DNA of 64,000 nucleotides from Streptomyces clavuligerus (GTDB lineage Bacteria > Actinomycetota > Actinomycetes > Streptomycetales > Streptomycetaceae), in assembly GCF_005519465.1 (NCBI RefSeq), contig NZ_CP027858.1, positions 3,658,001 through 3,722,000 on the forward strand. The letters run 5' to 3'. The notes under the pieces are model-generated. The model saw only the letters and a list, made by a program, of their open reading frames with translations. It was not told the DNA's origin and did no database searches. The translations under genes and the position numbers were made by a program. Positions 27,523 through 35,800 of the stretch are shown piece after piece. How positions within the stretch are numbered: the stretch's first letter is position 1; each line of letters opens with the position of its first letter.

Positions 27523-27615
27523 GACGGGCCCGCTCCCACGCACCTTCCCGGGCCTGCTCCCGCGTACCTTCCCGGGCCCGCTGCCACGCACCTTCCCGGG
27601 CCCGCTCCCGTGCCC
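27523..27615. repeat. 24-bp minisatellite (about four copies)
   Basis: The unit cccgggcccgctcccacgca plus cctt recurs with small changes every 24 bp between the S9 peptidase start and the MFS gene end. It would lie in the upstream region of the peptidase gene. No gene is visible between 27491 and 27718. Confidence 0.75.
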
Positions 27616-27718
27616 GGAGCTACGGACACGTGTACGAGGAGAACGGGGGCCGACACGCGGAAAATCAGCCAGAACGGGGCCAGGGGCCGGGGTGATCTCC
27701 CCCGTTATCACCGGGTGA

Positions 27719-28969
27719 TCACTTTCGCGCACCGGTCCGCCGTTCGTCCCCTTCCCGCCCCCCGGGGCCGAGGGCGAGCAGCAGCGGGGCCGCCATGACC
27801 GCGGTGGTGACGGCGAACGCCCAGGTGAAGGAGAGGCCGTCGGCCAGGGCGCCCATGGCGAGCGGGCCGAGGATCATGCCCAGGTCACCGGCGGTGGAGT
27901 GGAGGGCGACCGGGGTGGTGTCCCCGTCCCGGGACACCTCCGCGAGCACCGCCCCGCTCGGCGGCTCCAGGATTCCGGCCCCCGCCCCGAAGAGGATCAG
28001 CCCCAGGAAGAGCGCCCAGAGCTGGGGCACGGCCGCCGTGGTCAGCAGCCCGAGCGCGGCGAGGGCGCAGCCGGTGAGCAGAACGGGGCGCCACCCCTCG
28101 CGGTCGGATATCCGTCCGCCCAGGGGCAGCAGCAGAATATTGAACACCGCACTCGAAAAGAGCACCCAGCCGACGAGTGAGGCGGACTCCCCCAGATTCT
28201 CCACCATATGCAGCGGTATCAGGGAGCCACGCACCCCGAGGCACCAGGTCACCGCGAAATTCAGGGTGAGGACGACCAGATAGGGGCGCCCGCGGAGGAA
28301 TTGCCGCAGCGGGGTTCTCTTCCGGGCCGTCCCCTGTTCCGCCGGTCTTGACGCGTCGCCGCGCGGAAGGCCGATCAGGACCAGCAGAAAGGAGAGTGCC
28401 GCGAGCACGGCGTAACAGAACAGCGGGGCCCGCAGGGATATCCCGGCGAACGGGATGCCCGCCGCCGGGCCCAGCGCGGTGCCGAGCAGCAGGGCGCCGA
28501 TGTAGACGCCGGTGGCGCGGGCGCGGGCGGTGGCCGGCGCGTGCCGGGTGACGAGGGCCATGCCGCTGACGCTGAACATGGCCGATCCGACGCCGCCCGC
28601 GATCCGCAGGGACAGCAGGACCGGATAGGAGGTCGCCCATCCGGCGAGGGCGCTGGAGACGGCGAGGACCGCGAGTCCCCAGAGCATCACCCGGCGGGTG
28701 TCCGCGCGGTGGGCGAGGCGGACCATCACCGCGCCGCACACCAGCCGGGCCAGCGCGAAGGCCGAGACGACGGCGGCGGCGCCGGTGTTCGAGACACCGA
28801 AGTCGCGGGCGAGGAGCGGAAGCGTGGGAGCCAGGATGCCGATGCCGATGGCCGTGGCGAAGGCGGCGAGGCTCAGGACCGTCAGTTCCCGGGTGAGCGG
28901 GAGACGGCCGACGCGGGTGCGCAGCCGGGCGCGGAGCCGGGCCCGGGGCCGTGGACGGGGTTCCGTCAT
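27719..28969 (-). CDS. MFS transporter, drug/metabolite exporter-like
   Basis: The 416-residue protein has about twelve hydrophobic helices and the major facilitator pattern: LTVLSLAAFATAIGIGILAPTLPLLARDFGVS in helix 1, VRLAHRADTRRVMLWG as the loop 2-3 signature, and GGRISDREGWRPVLLTG as its repeat in the second half. A basic Arg-rich N-terminus precedes helix 1. Export of a small molecule is the usual role. Its ATG overlaps the stop of a 47-codon gene (ATGA), which itself overlaps the P450 gene, so this may be an export gene in the P450's operon. Confidence 0.88.
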   Translation of the reverse strand: MTEPRPRPRARLRARLRTRVGRLPLTRELTVLSLAAFATAIGIGILAPTLPLLARDFGVSNTGAAAVVSAFALARLVCGAVMVRLAHRADTRRVMLWGLAVLAVSSALAGWATSYPVLLSLRIAGGVGSAMFSVSGMALVTRHAPATARARATGVYIGALLLGTALGPAAGIPFAGISLRAPLFCYAVLAALSFLLVLIGLPRGDASRPAEQGTARKRTPLRQFLRGRPYLVVLTLNFAVTWCLGVRGSLIPLHMVENLGESASLVGWVLFSSAVFNILLLPLGGRISDREGWRPVLLTGCALAALGLLTTAAVPQLWALFLGLILFGAGAGILEPPSGAVLAEVSRDGDTTPVALHSTAGDLGMILGPLAMGALADGLSFTWAFAVTTAVMAAPLLLALGPGGREGDERRTGARK

Positions 28970-29109
28970 GCACCCGTGCCCGTGCTTCGTCCCGCGGACC
29001 GGGCCGCAGTTTCCCCTGTGTCCCCTGTGTCCGCAGGTTCTGTCGGTTCTGTCTGGTCCGGGGGGTCTGCGGGAGGTTCGTCCGCCTCCGCGCGCTCCGG
29101 GGCGCTCAT
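28966..29109 (-). CDS. 47-residue acidic protein coupled to P450 and MFS genes
   Basis: A short frame starts at ATG 29109, overlapping the P450 stop by 4 bp, and ends at 28966, overlapping the MFS start by 4 bp. Both junctions read ATGA. The product (MSAPERAEADEPPADPPDQ and a Thr/Glu/Gly-rich tail) is acidic, lacks Cys, has no membrane segment and is probably disordered. It matches no family I know. The exact double overlap argues that it is translated. It could be a small accessory peptide, or only a coupling device that passes ribosomes from one gene to the next. Confidence 0.55.
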   Translation of the reverse strand: MSAPERAEADEPPADPPDQTEPTEPADTGDTGETAARSAGRSTGTGA

Positions 29110-30296
29110 CGAAGCCTCACCGGCAGCGAGGTCAGCCCGCGCAGCGCGGGGTTCGGCTCGATGACGACCGGGCCCGCGAGCGCCGCTCCCGGGTGGTCGC
29201 GGCCGAGTGTCTCCAGGGTGCCGCGCGCGATGGACAGGGTGAGGGGGATGCCCAGACAGGCATGGGTGCCCCGGCCGAAGCCCAGATGGGGGTTGGGGTG
29301 CCGGTCCAGGTCGAGGCCGTCCGGGTCGGCGAAGCGCCGCTCGTCGCGGTTGGCCGAGCCCAGCAGGGCGACGACCTGCTCCCCGCGCCGGACCCGGCGG
29401 CCGTGCAGGGTGGTCGTCTCCCGGCAGAAGCGGGCGGCGGACTGGGCGCTGCCCTCGTAGCGGATCAGCTCGTGGACGGCCCGGTTCCCGGACGGCGCGG
29501 CGCGGAACTCCTTCAGGCCGCGGGGGCGGGCGAGCAGGGTGCGCACGGCGAGGGAGAGCAGGCGCTGGGTCGAGTTGATCCCGGCGAGCAGCACCACCCG
29601 CAGCGAGTTCAGCAGCGCCGTGCGGTCCAGCGCGGCGGCTTCGGGCCTGCGGTGGATGGCGCCGAGGAGGCCGTCCCCCGTCCTTCCGTACCAGGTGTCG
29701 AGGATGTCGGTGACCGCCGCGCGCGCGGCCAGCGCGTCCGTCTCCCCCTCGGTGAGCAGCCCGTGCATCATGCTGCGGACGATGACGGTGGAGCTGTCCG
29801 CTATGCGCTCCTCGGCGTCGGCCGGGAGCCCGAAGAGGGAGAGGGTGGCCCGGGTGGTCACCGGCAGCGCGATGTCCTGGACGAAGTCGACGGTGTCCGC
29901 GCCGCTCCCGGGCGGCCGGCGCAGCAGCCGCGCCATCCGGCGCTCGACGAGCGTGAAGTCCGCCTCCTGGAGCGCGGCGACGACGACCCGCTGGATACGG
30001 GCGTGCTCCTCCCCGTCGAGGGTCTGGATGCTGACCCTGGCCGGTGGCAGCTCCTGGCCGACCGCCCGGGGGTCGGCGCCGAACCGTTCCGTGTCGTGCA
30101 GGATCTCCCGGCAGTCGTCGTAACGGGAGAAGATCCACGAGCGCATGCCCTCGTGCCAGTGCGCCGGGTGGTCCTGCCGCAGTGCGCGCAGGACGGGATA
30201 GGGATTCTCCAGGAATTCGGCATCCAGGGGATCGAAAACAAAGTCCGCCAAGCTGTCCTCAACTCCGCTGATCGATTTTATGGGGAACGCACTCAT
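29106..30296 (-). CDS. Cytochrome P450 with atypical I-helix
   Basis: The 396-residue protein is a soluble bacterial P450. The haem-binding loop is HLGFGRGTHACLG, the K-helix ExxR motif is HELIRYEG, and the meander and substrate regions fit the family. The I-helix oxygen-activation motif, normally AGxD/E-TT, reads AGINST, so the acidic residue is Asn and the first Thr is Ser; this could alter oxygen chemistry. No ferredoxin gene is beside it. ATG 30296 (MSAFPIKSISGVEDS) is used. A 28-bp palindrome ends 32 to 4 bases before it and covers its ribosome site. Substrate unknown; the coupled MFS gene suggests a secreted metabolite. Confidence 0.9.
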   Translation of the reverse strand: MSAFPIKSISGVEDSLADFVFDPLDAEFLENPYPVLRALRQDHPAHWHEGMRSWIFSRYDDCREILHDTERFGADPRAVGQELPPARVSIQTLDGEEHARIQRVVVAALQEADFTLVERRMARLLRRPPGSGADTVDFVQDIALPVTTRATLSLFGLPADAEERIADSSTVIVRSMMHGLLTEGETDALAARAAVTDILDTWYGRTGDGLLGAIHRRPEAAALDRTALLNSLRVVLLAGINSTQRLLSLAVRTLLARPRGLKEFRAAPSGNRAVHELIRYEGSAQSAARFCRETTTLHGRRVRRGEQVVALLGSANRDERRFADPDGLDLDRHPNPHLGFGRGTHACLGIPLTLSIARGTLETLGRDHPGAALAGPVVIEPNPALRGLTSLPVRLR

Positions 30297-30300
30297 GTGT

Positions 30301-30328
30301 GCGGCCCCGCCGATATCGACGGGGCCGC
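30301..30328 (-). promoter_or_regulatory. Palindrome over the P450 ribosome site
   Basis: gcggccccg (30301-30309) and cggggccgc (30320-30328) are perfect inverted repeats, and the centre cgatatcg is also palindromic. The structure starts 5 bases from the P450 ATG. It could hide the ribosome site in the mRNA or be a repressor operator. Confidence 0.5.
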
Positions 30329-30344
30329 ACCGAGTGGGAATCAA

Positions 30345-30650
30345 TTCCCTCGGGATCAGTACTCGTGGCGCATGGGATTCACCTCTCTTCTGGATCGGTG
30401 TGCCGTAAAGCTAGACGCGCCGGCCGGAGCGGTGCAATGGAAGTGGATCAGGCCAGATCTCCGGAGCGACGTTTGACCGGAGGGGCCGGACGGTCCGGCT
30501 CTCGGCGAGAGGCGGCCGACGGGTCGCCGAGAAGGCGGAACGGTGAACGGAATTCCTGCGTCCGACCCTGGGCAATGGTCCTTCGACCCTGGGCAACGGC
30601 CCTTGGAAATCCGCTCGCACCGCCCGCGGACCGTGGTTAACGTCGAGGGC
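30345..30650. promoter_or_regulatory. Divergent region between P450 and methyltransferase genes
   Basis: About 300 bp with a small drop in G+C around 30380-30415. No coding frame is convincing. A direct repeat, gaccctgggcaa, occurs at about 30563 and 30585 just upstream of the methyltransferase. It should contain both promoters. Confidence 0.4.
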
Positions 30651-31499
30651 ATGGACCATCCCACCCCCGCCGAGCCCACGCAGCCCGCCGGTTGGCTCGA
30701 CACCAACCAGGCCAACTGGAACGAGCGCGTCCCGATCCATGTGGCCAGTGACTTCTATGGGGTCGAGTCCTTCCGCGCCGGCCGGGAGGTCCTGCGCGAG
30801 CACGAGATCGCCGAGGTCGGCGACGTGACCGGCCGCACCCTGCTGCACCTCCAGTGCCACTTCGGCCAGGACACCCTGTCCTGGGCGCGGCGCGGGGCCG
30901 CGCGCGTGGTCGGCCTCGACTTCTCCGAGCGGGCCGTGGACACCGCCCGTACCCTGGCGGCGGAGCTGGGTCTCGGCCCCGACCGGGCCGCGTTCGTCAC
31001 CGCCGATGTGTACGACGCGGCCGAGGCGGTGCCCGACCCGTCGTACGACATCGTCTACACCGGCACCGGCGCCCTCAACTGGCTCCCCGACATCGAGCGC
31101 TGGGCCGGGATCGCCGCCTCGCTGGTGGCACCCGGCGGCTTTCTCTATCTCGCCGAGTTCCACCCGCTGACCGACGCCCTCGACGACGAGACCGGGTCGC
31201 GGATCATCCACGACTACTTCTCGCGGAACGCCTGGGTCGACGACGAGCCCGTCACCTACACCGACGGCGGCGCGACCCTCGTCCACCGGCGCACGGTCGA
31301 GTGGCAGCACCCCATCGGCGAGGTGGTCTCCGCGCTCTGCGCCGCCGGACTGCGGCTCGAATTCCTGCACGAGCACGACACGACGGTCTTTGAGCGCTTC
31401 GACTCCCTCGTCCGGGTCGGCGAACAGCGCTACCGCTTCCCGGCGGACCGGCCCCGCATCCCCCTGATGTACTCGCTGAAGGCGTCCCGCCCCCGCTGA
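30651..31499 (+). CDS. Class I SAM-dependent methyltransferase
   Basis: The 282-residue protein has the Rossmann-like SAM fold: motif I in LLHLQCHFGQDTLSWARRGA, the acidic residue in VVGLDFSERAVDTAR, motif II in DIVYTGTGALNWLPDIERW and motif III in LVAPGGFLYLAEFHPL. The HLQCHFGQDTL form is typical of a widespread uncharacterised actinobacterial group. GAGGGC precedes the ATG at 30651. It is cytoplasmic; the acceptor is unknown. It stands divergent from the P450 gene and could belong to the same small-molecule locus, but that is only proximity. Confidence 0.88.
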   Translation: MDHPTPAEPTQPAGWLDTNQANWNERVPIHVASDFYGVESFRAGREVLREHEIAEVGDVTGRTLLHLQCHFGQDTLSWARRGAARVVGLDFSERAVDTARTLAAELGLGPDRAAFVTADVYDAAEAVPDPSYDIVYTGTGALNWLPDIERWAGIAASLVAPGGFLYLAEFHPLTDALDDETGSRIIHDYFSRNAWVDDEPVTYTDGGATLVHRRTVEWQHPIGEVVSALCAAGLRLEFLHEHDTTVFERFDSLVRVGEQRYRFPADRPRIPLMYSLKASRPR

Positions 31500-31515
31500 C
31501 CGGCGGCGGGACGGC

Positions 31516-31809
31516 TCAGCCGTGCCTCGGTATGCGGACCACCGCCCGCCCGCCGTCCAGGTCGACGGTGGAACGGTGCGGGGGCGCGCCGTCCTCCTCG
31601 TCGTCGCGGAGCAGCAGCGCGCTCTGCCGTTCCTTCAACTCGCTCTGCTTGCCCGGCGAGAAGGTGGCGTGCAGTTGCTCGAAGCCGGTGGCGGAGACCT
31701 GACCCCGCCGTCCGCCCCGGCCGGTGGCACGCAGGATCTGATCCGCGAAGGCGATCAGGATCAGCCCGATCACCAGACCGGGGAGGGTCATGAGGACGAT
31801 GAACTCCAT
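31516..31809 (-). CDS. Small membrane protein, DUF6191-like
   Basis: The 97-residue product has one N-terminal membrane helix (MEFIVLMTLPGLVIGLILIAFA). A charged cytoplasmic tail follows with ATGFEQLHATFSPGKQSELKE, the block I associate with DUF6191 proteins. The tail ends with a short strand (GGRAVVRIPRHG). Function unknown. It lies 32 bp downstream of the phosphopantetheinyl transferase gene and may be co-transcribed with it. Confidence 0.75.
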   Translation of the reverse strand: MEFIVLMTLPGLVIGLILIAFADQILRATGRGGRRGQVSATGFEQLHATFSPGKQSELKERQSALLLRDDEEDGAPPHRSTVDLDGGRAVVRIPRHG

Positions 31810-31841
31810 GACGGTGGGCTCCTGTCGACAGCTCGGTCAGA

Positions 31842-32531
31842 TCACTGCGGGGTTTGGACCGCCACCGCCGCCGTGTACCCCGCGTCGGCGGCCAGGTCGG
31901 CGATCGACCACCCCGGCACCTCGGCGGGCCGGGGCCCGGCCCCGACCAGGGTCCGGGAGAGGTCCTCGGTCAGCCCCGCGCCGGTCGCCTTCAGGAAGGC
32001 TTCCTTCCGCGTCCAGCAGCGAGCGAAGGCACGGACGCGCTCCTCGCCCGTGAGCGCCGCCAGCCCGGCCCGCTCCCCGGGGTGGAGCTGATCGGCTATG
32101 TCGTCGACCGACGCCGGGCTGGGCAGCCGCTCGATGTCCACGCCGACGGCGGTCCGGGCCAGCGCGATCAGTACCGCGCCGGTGGTGTGCGAGAGCGAGA
32201 AGTGCACCGGGTCCCCGGCGACGACGGGCCGCCCGTGCGGTCCGCCGCAGTGGAGACACGGCCGCCGCTCCACCACCACCGCGCCCGGCGGCAGCCCCAG
32301 CCGCTCCCCGAGGAGACGGCGCAGCGCCACATGCGCCACCGCGTAGGCGTCCCGGTCCCGCGGTCTGAGGAAGCCGTCCAGCCGGGCCTGCTCCCCGGCG
32401 TCCAGGAGCCCCCGGTGGGCGAGCGCGTCGGCGGCGAGCGCGGGCACCCTGCCGTACCAGACCAGCTCCACCCCCGGCGGCGGCGCGGGCGTCGTCACGG
32501 ATCTGCTGTCGGCGGGGGACTCGGTCGCCAT
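31842..32531 (-). CDS. 4'-phosphopantetheinyl transferase (Sfp type)
   Basis: This 229-residue enzyme would move phosphopantetheine from CoA to carrier proteins of polyketide, peptide or fatty-acid synthases. Family marks are VHFSLSHTTGAVLIALAR, the Mg-binding VGVDIERL and the WTRKEAFLKATGAGL block. LARLDGFLRPRDRDAYAVAHVALRRLL fits the Sfp N-terminal half, and the length is normal for Sfp/Gsp enzymes. GAGGAGA before the ATG at 32531 supports the start; an in-frame upstream ATG (32621) runs into low-complexity repeats. No synthase gene is nearby. Confidence 0.92.
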   Translation of the reverse strand: MATESPADSRSVTTPAPPPGVELVWYGRVPALAADALAHRGLLDAGEQARLDGFLRPRDRDAYAVAHVALRRLLGERLGLPPGAVVVERRPCLHCGGPHGRPVVAGDPVHFSLSHTTGAVLIALARTAVGVDIERLPSPASVDDIADQLHPGERAGLAALTGEERVRAFARCWTRKEAFLKATGAGLTEDLSRTLVGAGPRPAEVPGWSIADLAADAGYTAAVAVQTPQ

Positions 32532-32840
32532 GCTCTGCGTTCTCCTCGGATCACGGCCGTACCCGGGCGGACGGTCGTACACGGACGTACGCGGACGGGA
32601 CGGTCGTACTCGGTCGTACACGGACGGGACGGTCCTGCGTGAACGGGGCGGTCCCGGAACGGACGTGTGCGGACGGGGCGGTCAGGGGCGGGCGGGCGTA
32701 CCGGCCGGGCCGGTCGTCGGAACGGGTCGTACGGCTGGGCTCCGGTCCGTTCAACGCCCCGCCGCGCGCCCGGGTTCCCGTACGGACCGGGGCACCCGGC
32801 GACTTCGCGCCATCGCCGGAACGCGCACCGGAGGCGCGGA
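32532..32840. repeat. Gene-free region with imperfect cggacgg-type repeats
   Basis: Between the phosphopantetheinyl transferase start and the end of the giant ATPase gene lie about 300 bp. The part at 32560-32690 consists of imperfect repeats of cggacgggacggtcgtac and shorter versions. No gene is seen. It must hold the transferase promoter and the end of the ATPase transcript. Confidence 0.6.
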
Positions 32841-35800
32841 TCACCCCCGTCCCCCCTCCCCGCCCCCCGTCCCCACAGCGGTATCCGCATCCGTCTCCGC
32901 GTCCTGATCCGTCTCCGCCCGCAGCCAGCAGGACAGCAGCACCCGCTCCAGCCGGTGCCGTCCCGCCCGGTCCACGTCGAAGACCTGCATCGCCCGCAGC
33001 GTGCGGACCGCCTCCAGGGCCTCCAGCTCCACCGGCAGGGCCTCGTCGCCGTCGCCCGGGACCCGCCCGTCCGCCGTGCCCTCCGCCATCCCGGTCCCGG
33101 CCGCCGTCTGGACGTCCCGCCGGCTCAGCCCGTCGTCCGTCATGAACTCGCGCACCCCCCGGTACGCCCACCACAGCCGGGTACGGGGATTCAGCCCCGC
33201 CTGCCGCAGAAAACCGGCGGCACCGTCCCGGGAGGCCAGCCCGTCGGCCACGCCCCGCAGCGCCTGCCGCTCGCCCCGCCCGCGCCGGATCTCCTCGGCG
33301 ACGCGGTCCACCAGCAGCGGCCAGCCTCCCGTGGTCGCGGCCAGCTCCGCCACGGCGCCCTCCGAGGTGAACGCGTTCAGGTCCAGCGCCCAGGTGCGCA
33401 GTCCGCTGGCGGTGAACCGGCGCAGCGGCACGGTGTCGACGTCCCCCGCCCGGTCGTCGGGCGGGAACCACAGCGCCCGCTGCCGGGGCCCGGCGACGAT
33501 CACGGCCGACCGGGTCACCCCCGGCCGCTCCGGCAGCAGCCGCCGCGCGCTCTCCAGCGAGCTGAGACAGGTCCCGGCGACGGGCGCCTTGGCGTGCAGG
33601 TCGGAGACCACGAGGCGGCCGTGCCCCGGAACCCCGCCGACCAGCTCCCGTTCGAAGTCGGAGCGTCTGCCGACCGGCGGCATGGTCCACCCCGTGCTCT
33701 CCGCGATCTCCCGCAGCGCCGCCGTCACCCGGTCGATCCCGGTCGCCGGGGTGCCGACGACCACCCGGGTCAGATTGCGCCGGTCGGGGTCGCGCCGCCC
33801 GCCCGGCAGGATCTGCGCCACCTGTGCCGCCGTCAGCGGACAGTGCGAGTGGGTGGTGCGGGAGGTGTGCCGGGACTCCAGCGCCGAGAGCCGTTCGGTG
33901 ATCTCGCGGCTCGCCGCGTTCTGGAGCTGGGCCTCCACGTCCTCCAGGGTGCCGATCATGTTCAGCGCGTTGGCGCCGCGCAGATGCCGGCCCCGGTGGT
34001 CGGGGTCGGGCGCCAGCACCCCCAGCCCCTCCATCTCCGTCAGATACGCCCGGAACTGGTCGGGGTCCAGGTCCCGGAAGCCCTCCGCCCACCAGTAGGT
34101 GCACTCCTCACGCAGTTCGGCGGGGGTCATCAGGGCACCCAGCCCCTGGTGGTAGGCGTGCAGGGCCACCACGTTGGCGATGACGTTGTACCGGGAGTCC
34201 AGCCGCAGCGTGTCGTGGAACGCGCCGGTGATGGAGCGCTGGAGCTCCTTGTCCGACTGCACCTGCTCCACCTCCGACCGCGTGATCAAGTACGGGGGTT
34301 CCCCGGGCGCGCCGCGCCGCCGGTCGTGCATCGTCTGCACCAGCCGGTGCGCGAACATCTGGAGCAGGAACGGCTGGTACGAGCAGTGCCCCAGGACGCG
34401 GTGGACCAGCGCCGGTTCCTCGAACCGGAAGCCGAGCACGGTCAGCGGCTCGATCAGCAGATCCGCCGCCGCCTGCGGCTCCAGCGGGCCGATGGGCTCC
34501 GGGTGCTGCGAGAGATGGCTGAAAGGGTTGTTCACCGCGAGGGTCGCGTACCGCTGCACCGAGTGCAGACCGGCGAAGACGACCTTCACCCCGTCGTCGG
34601 TACGGGCGCTCAGATCGCGCAGCCTCCGGGTCTGGGTGAACCGGGGCGAGTCGGCCTCGAAGAACCCGTCCGCCTCGTCCAGCATGACCAGCAGCCGCCG
34701 TCCGCTGTCCGCCCGCAGCCAGCCCCTGATCCCCGCCAGGACCTCCTCGTACGTCAGGATCACGTCGGAACGGACCTTGCGCGGCAGCTCCAGCGCGCCC
34801 CGGTCCAGCAGCTCCCGCCCGATGATGTGCCAGATCGTCGTGGACGGGGCGTTGGTGCCGGTGTACGTCGAGTCCAGGCTGAGCACCAGGCCGATCTGCC
34901 CGCCGGACTGGCCCGTGCCCAGCTCGAACTGGCGCACCGCCTCCCGCAGCAGCGCCGACTTGCCCAGCCCCCGGCCCCCGAACAGCACCTGGTTGCCGGT
35001 GGGGACCTGGACCGACTTCAGCTCGTCGCTGCGGCCGAAGAACATCTCCTCGGCGACCCGGCCGCGTTTCTCGCTGACGTACGGATTCACCGCCGAGAAC
35101 GGCAGCAGCACCCGCATCGCCGGGCCGATGAGCTGGTTGCCGCGGGCGGCGAGATGGGCGAGGGCCGCGTCGTCCAGCACCAGCAGCGGACGGCGGCCGA
35201 TGCACTCGGCGGCGAGCCGGACCCGGGCCGCCGCCGACAGGGTGCCGAAGTACGCCACCAGCAGCCCGCCCTGGCCGGGGTCCTGCCGCACCCGGGCGAG
35301 CAGCGCCTCCGGGGTCGGCTGCCCCCAGACGAGCATCACCCGCAGCCGCCCGCGCAGCCCGGAGCCGAAGTCGGGCACCAGCGCCTCGCCGGTGTGGGTG
35401 ACATCCCGGACGTCGAGGAAGCGGTACTCGCCGCCGGGGCTCTTCTGCTGGTCGCGCTGGGGCCTGCGGGGGCTGCGGTAGCCGATCAGCCGCAGCGCGG
35501 GCATCAGCAGGCTCTCCTCGCTCAGCCCGTCCAGCCGCCGGGTCCCCTCCCGGGAGGCCATGTCCCGCCAGCCCTCCAGGGCCCGGGCCGCCGCCTCCGC
35601 GAACTCCGGCGACATGGCCGAGCAGTCCAGGGCGTCCAGACCGAGATACCGCTCACGGCGGCGGACGGCGCCGATCAGCTCCCCGGTGACGCCGTCCGGC
35701 AGGGCGTCGGGCACGGTGGGCAGGAACAGCGACAGCGCGGCCAGCGCGCCGTCCGTCTGCCGGGTGTCCGGGATCGGCTCGCCCACCGCGAGCGAGGAGA

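Noticed and set aside
23237..27718. 1493-codon plus-strand open frame
   Set aside because: It runs through the anti-sigma-like gene in another frame, a repeat region and antisense to SURF1 and the S9 peptidase; no protein family is visible.
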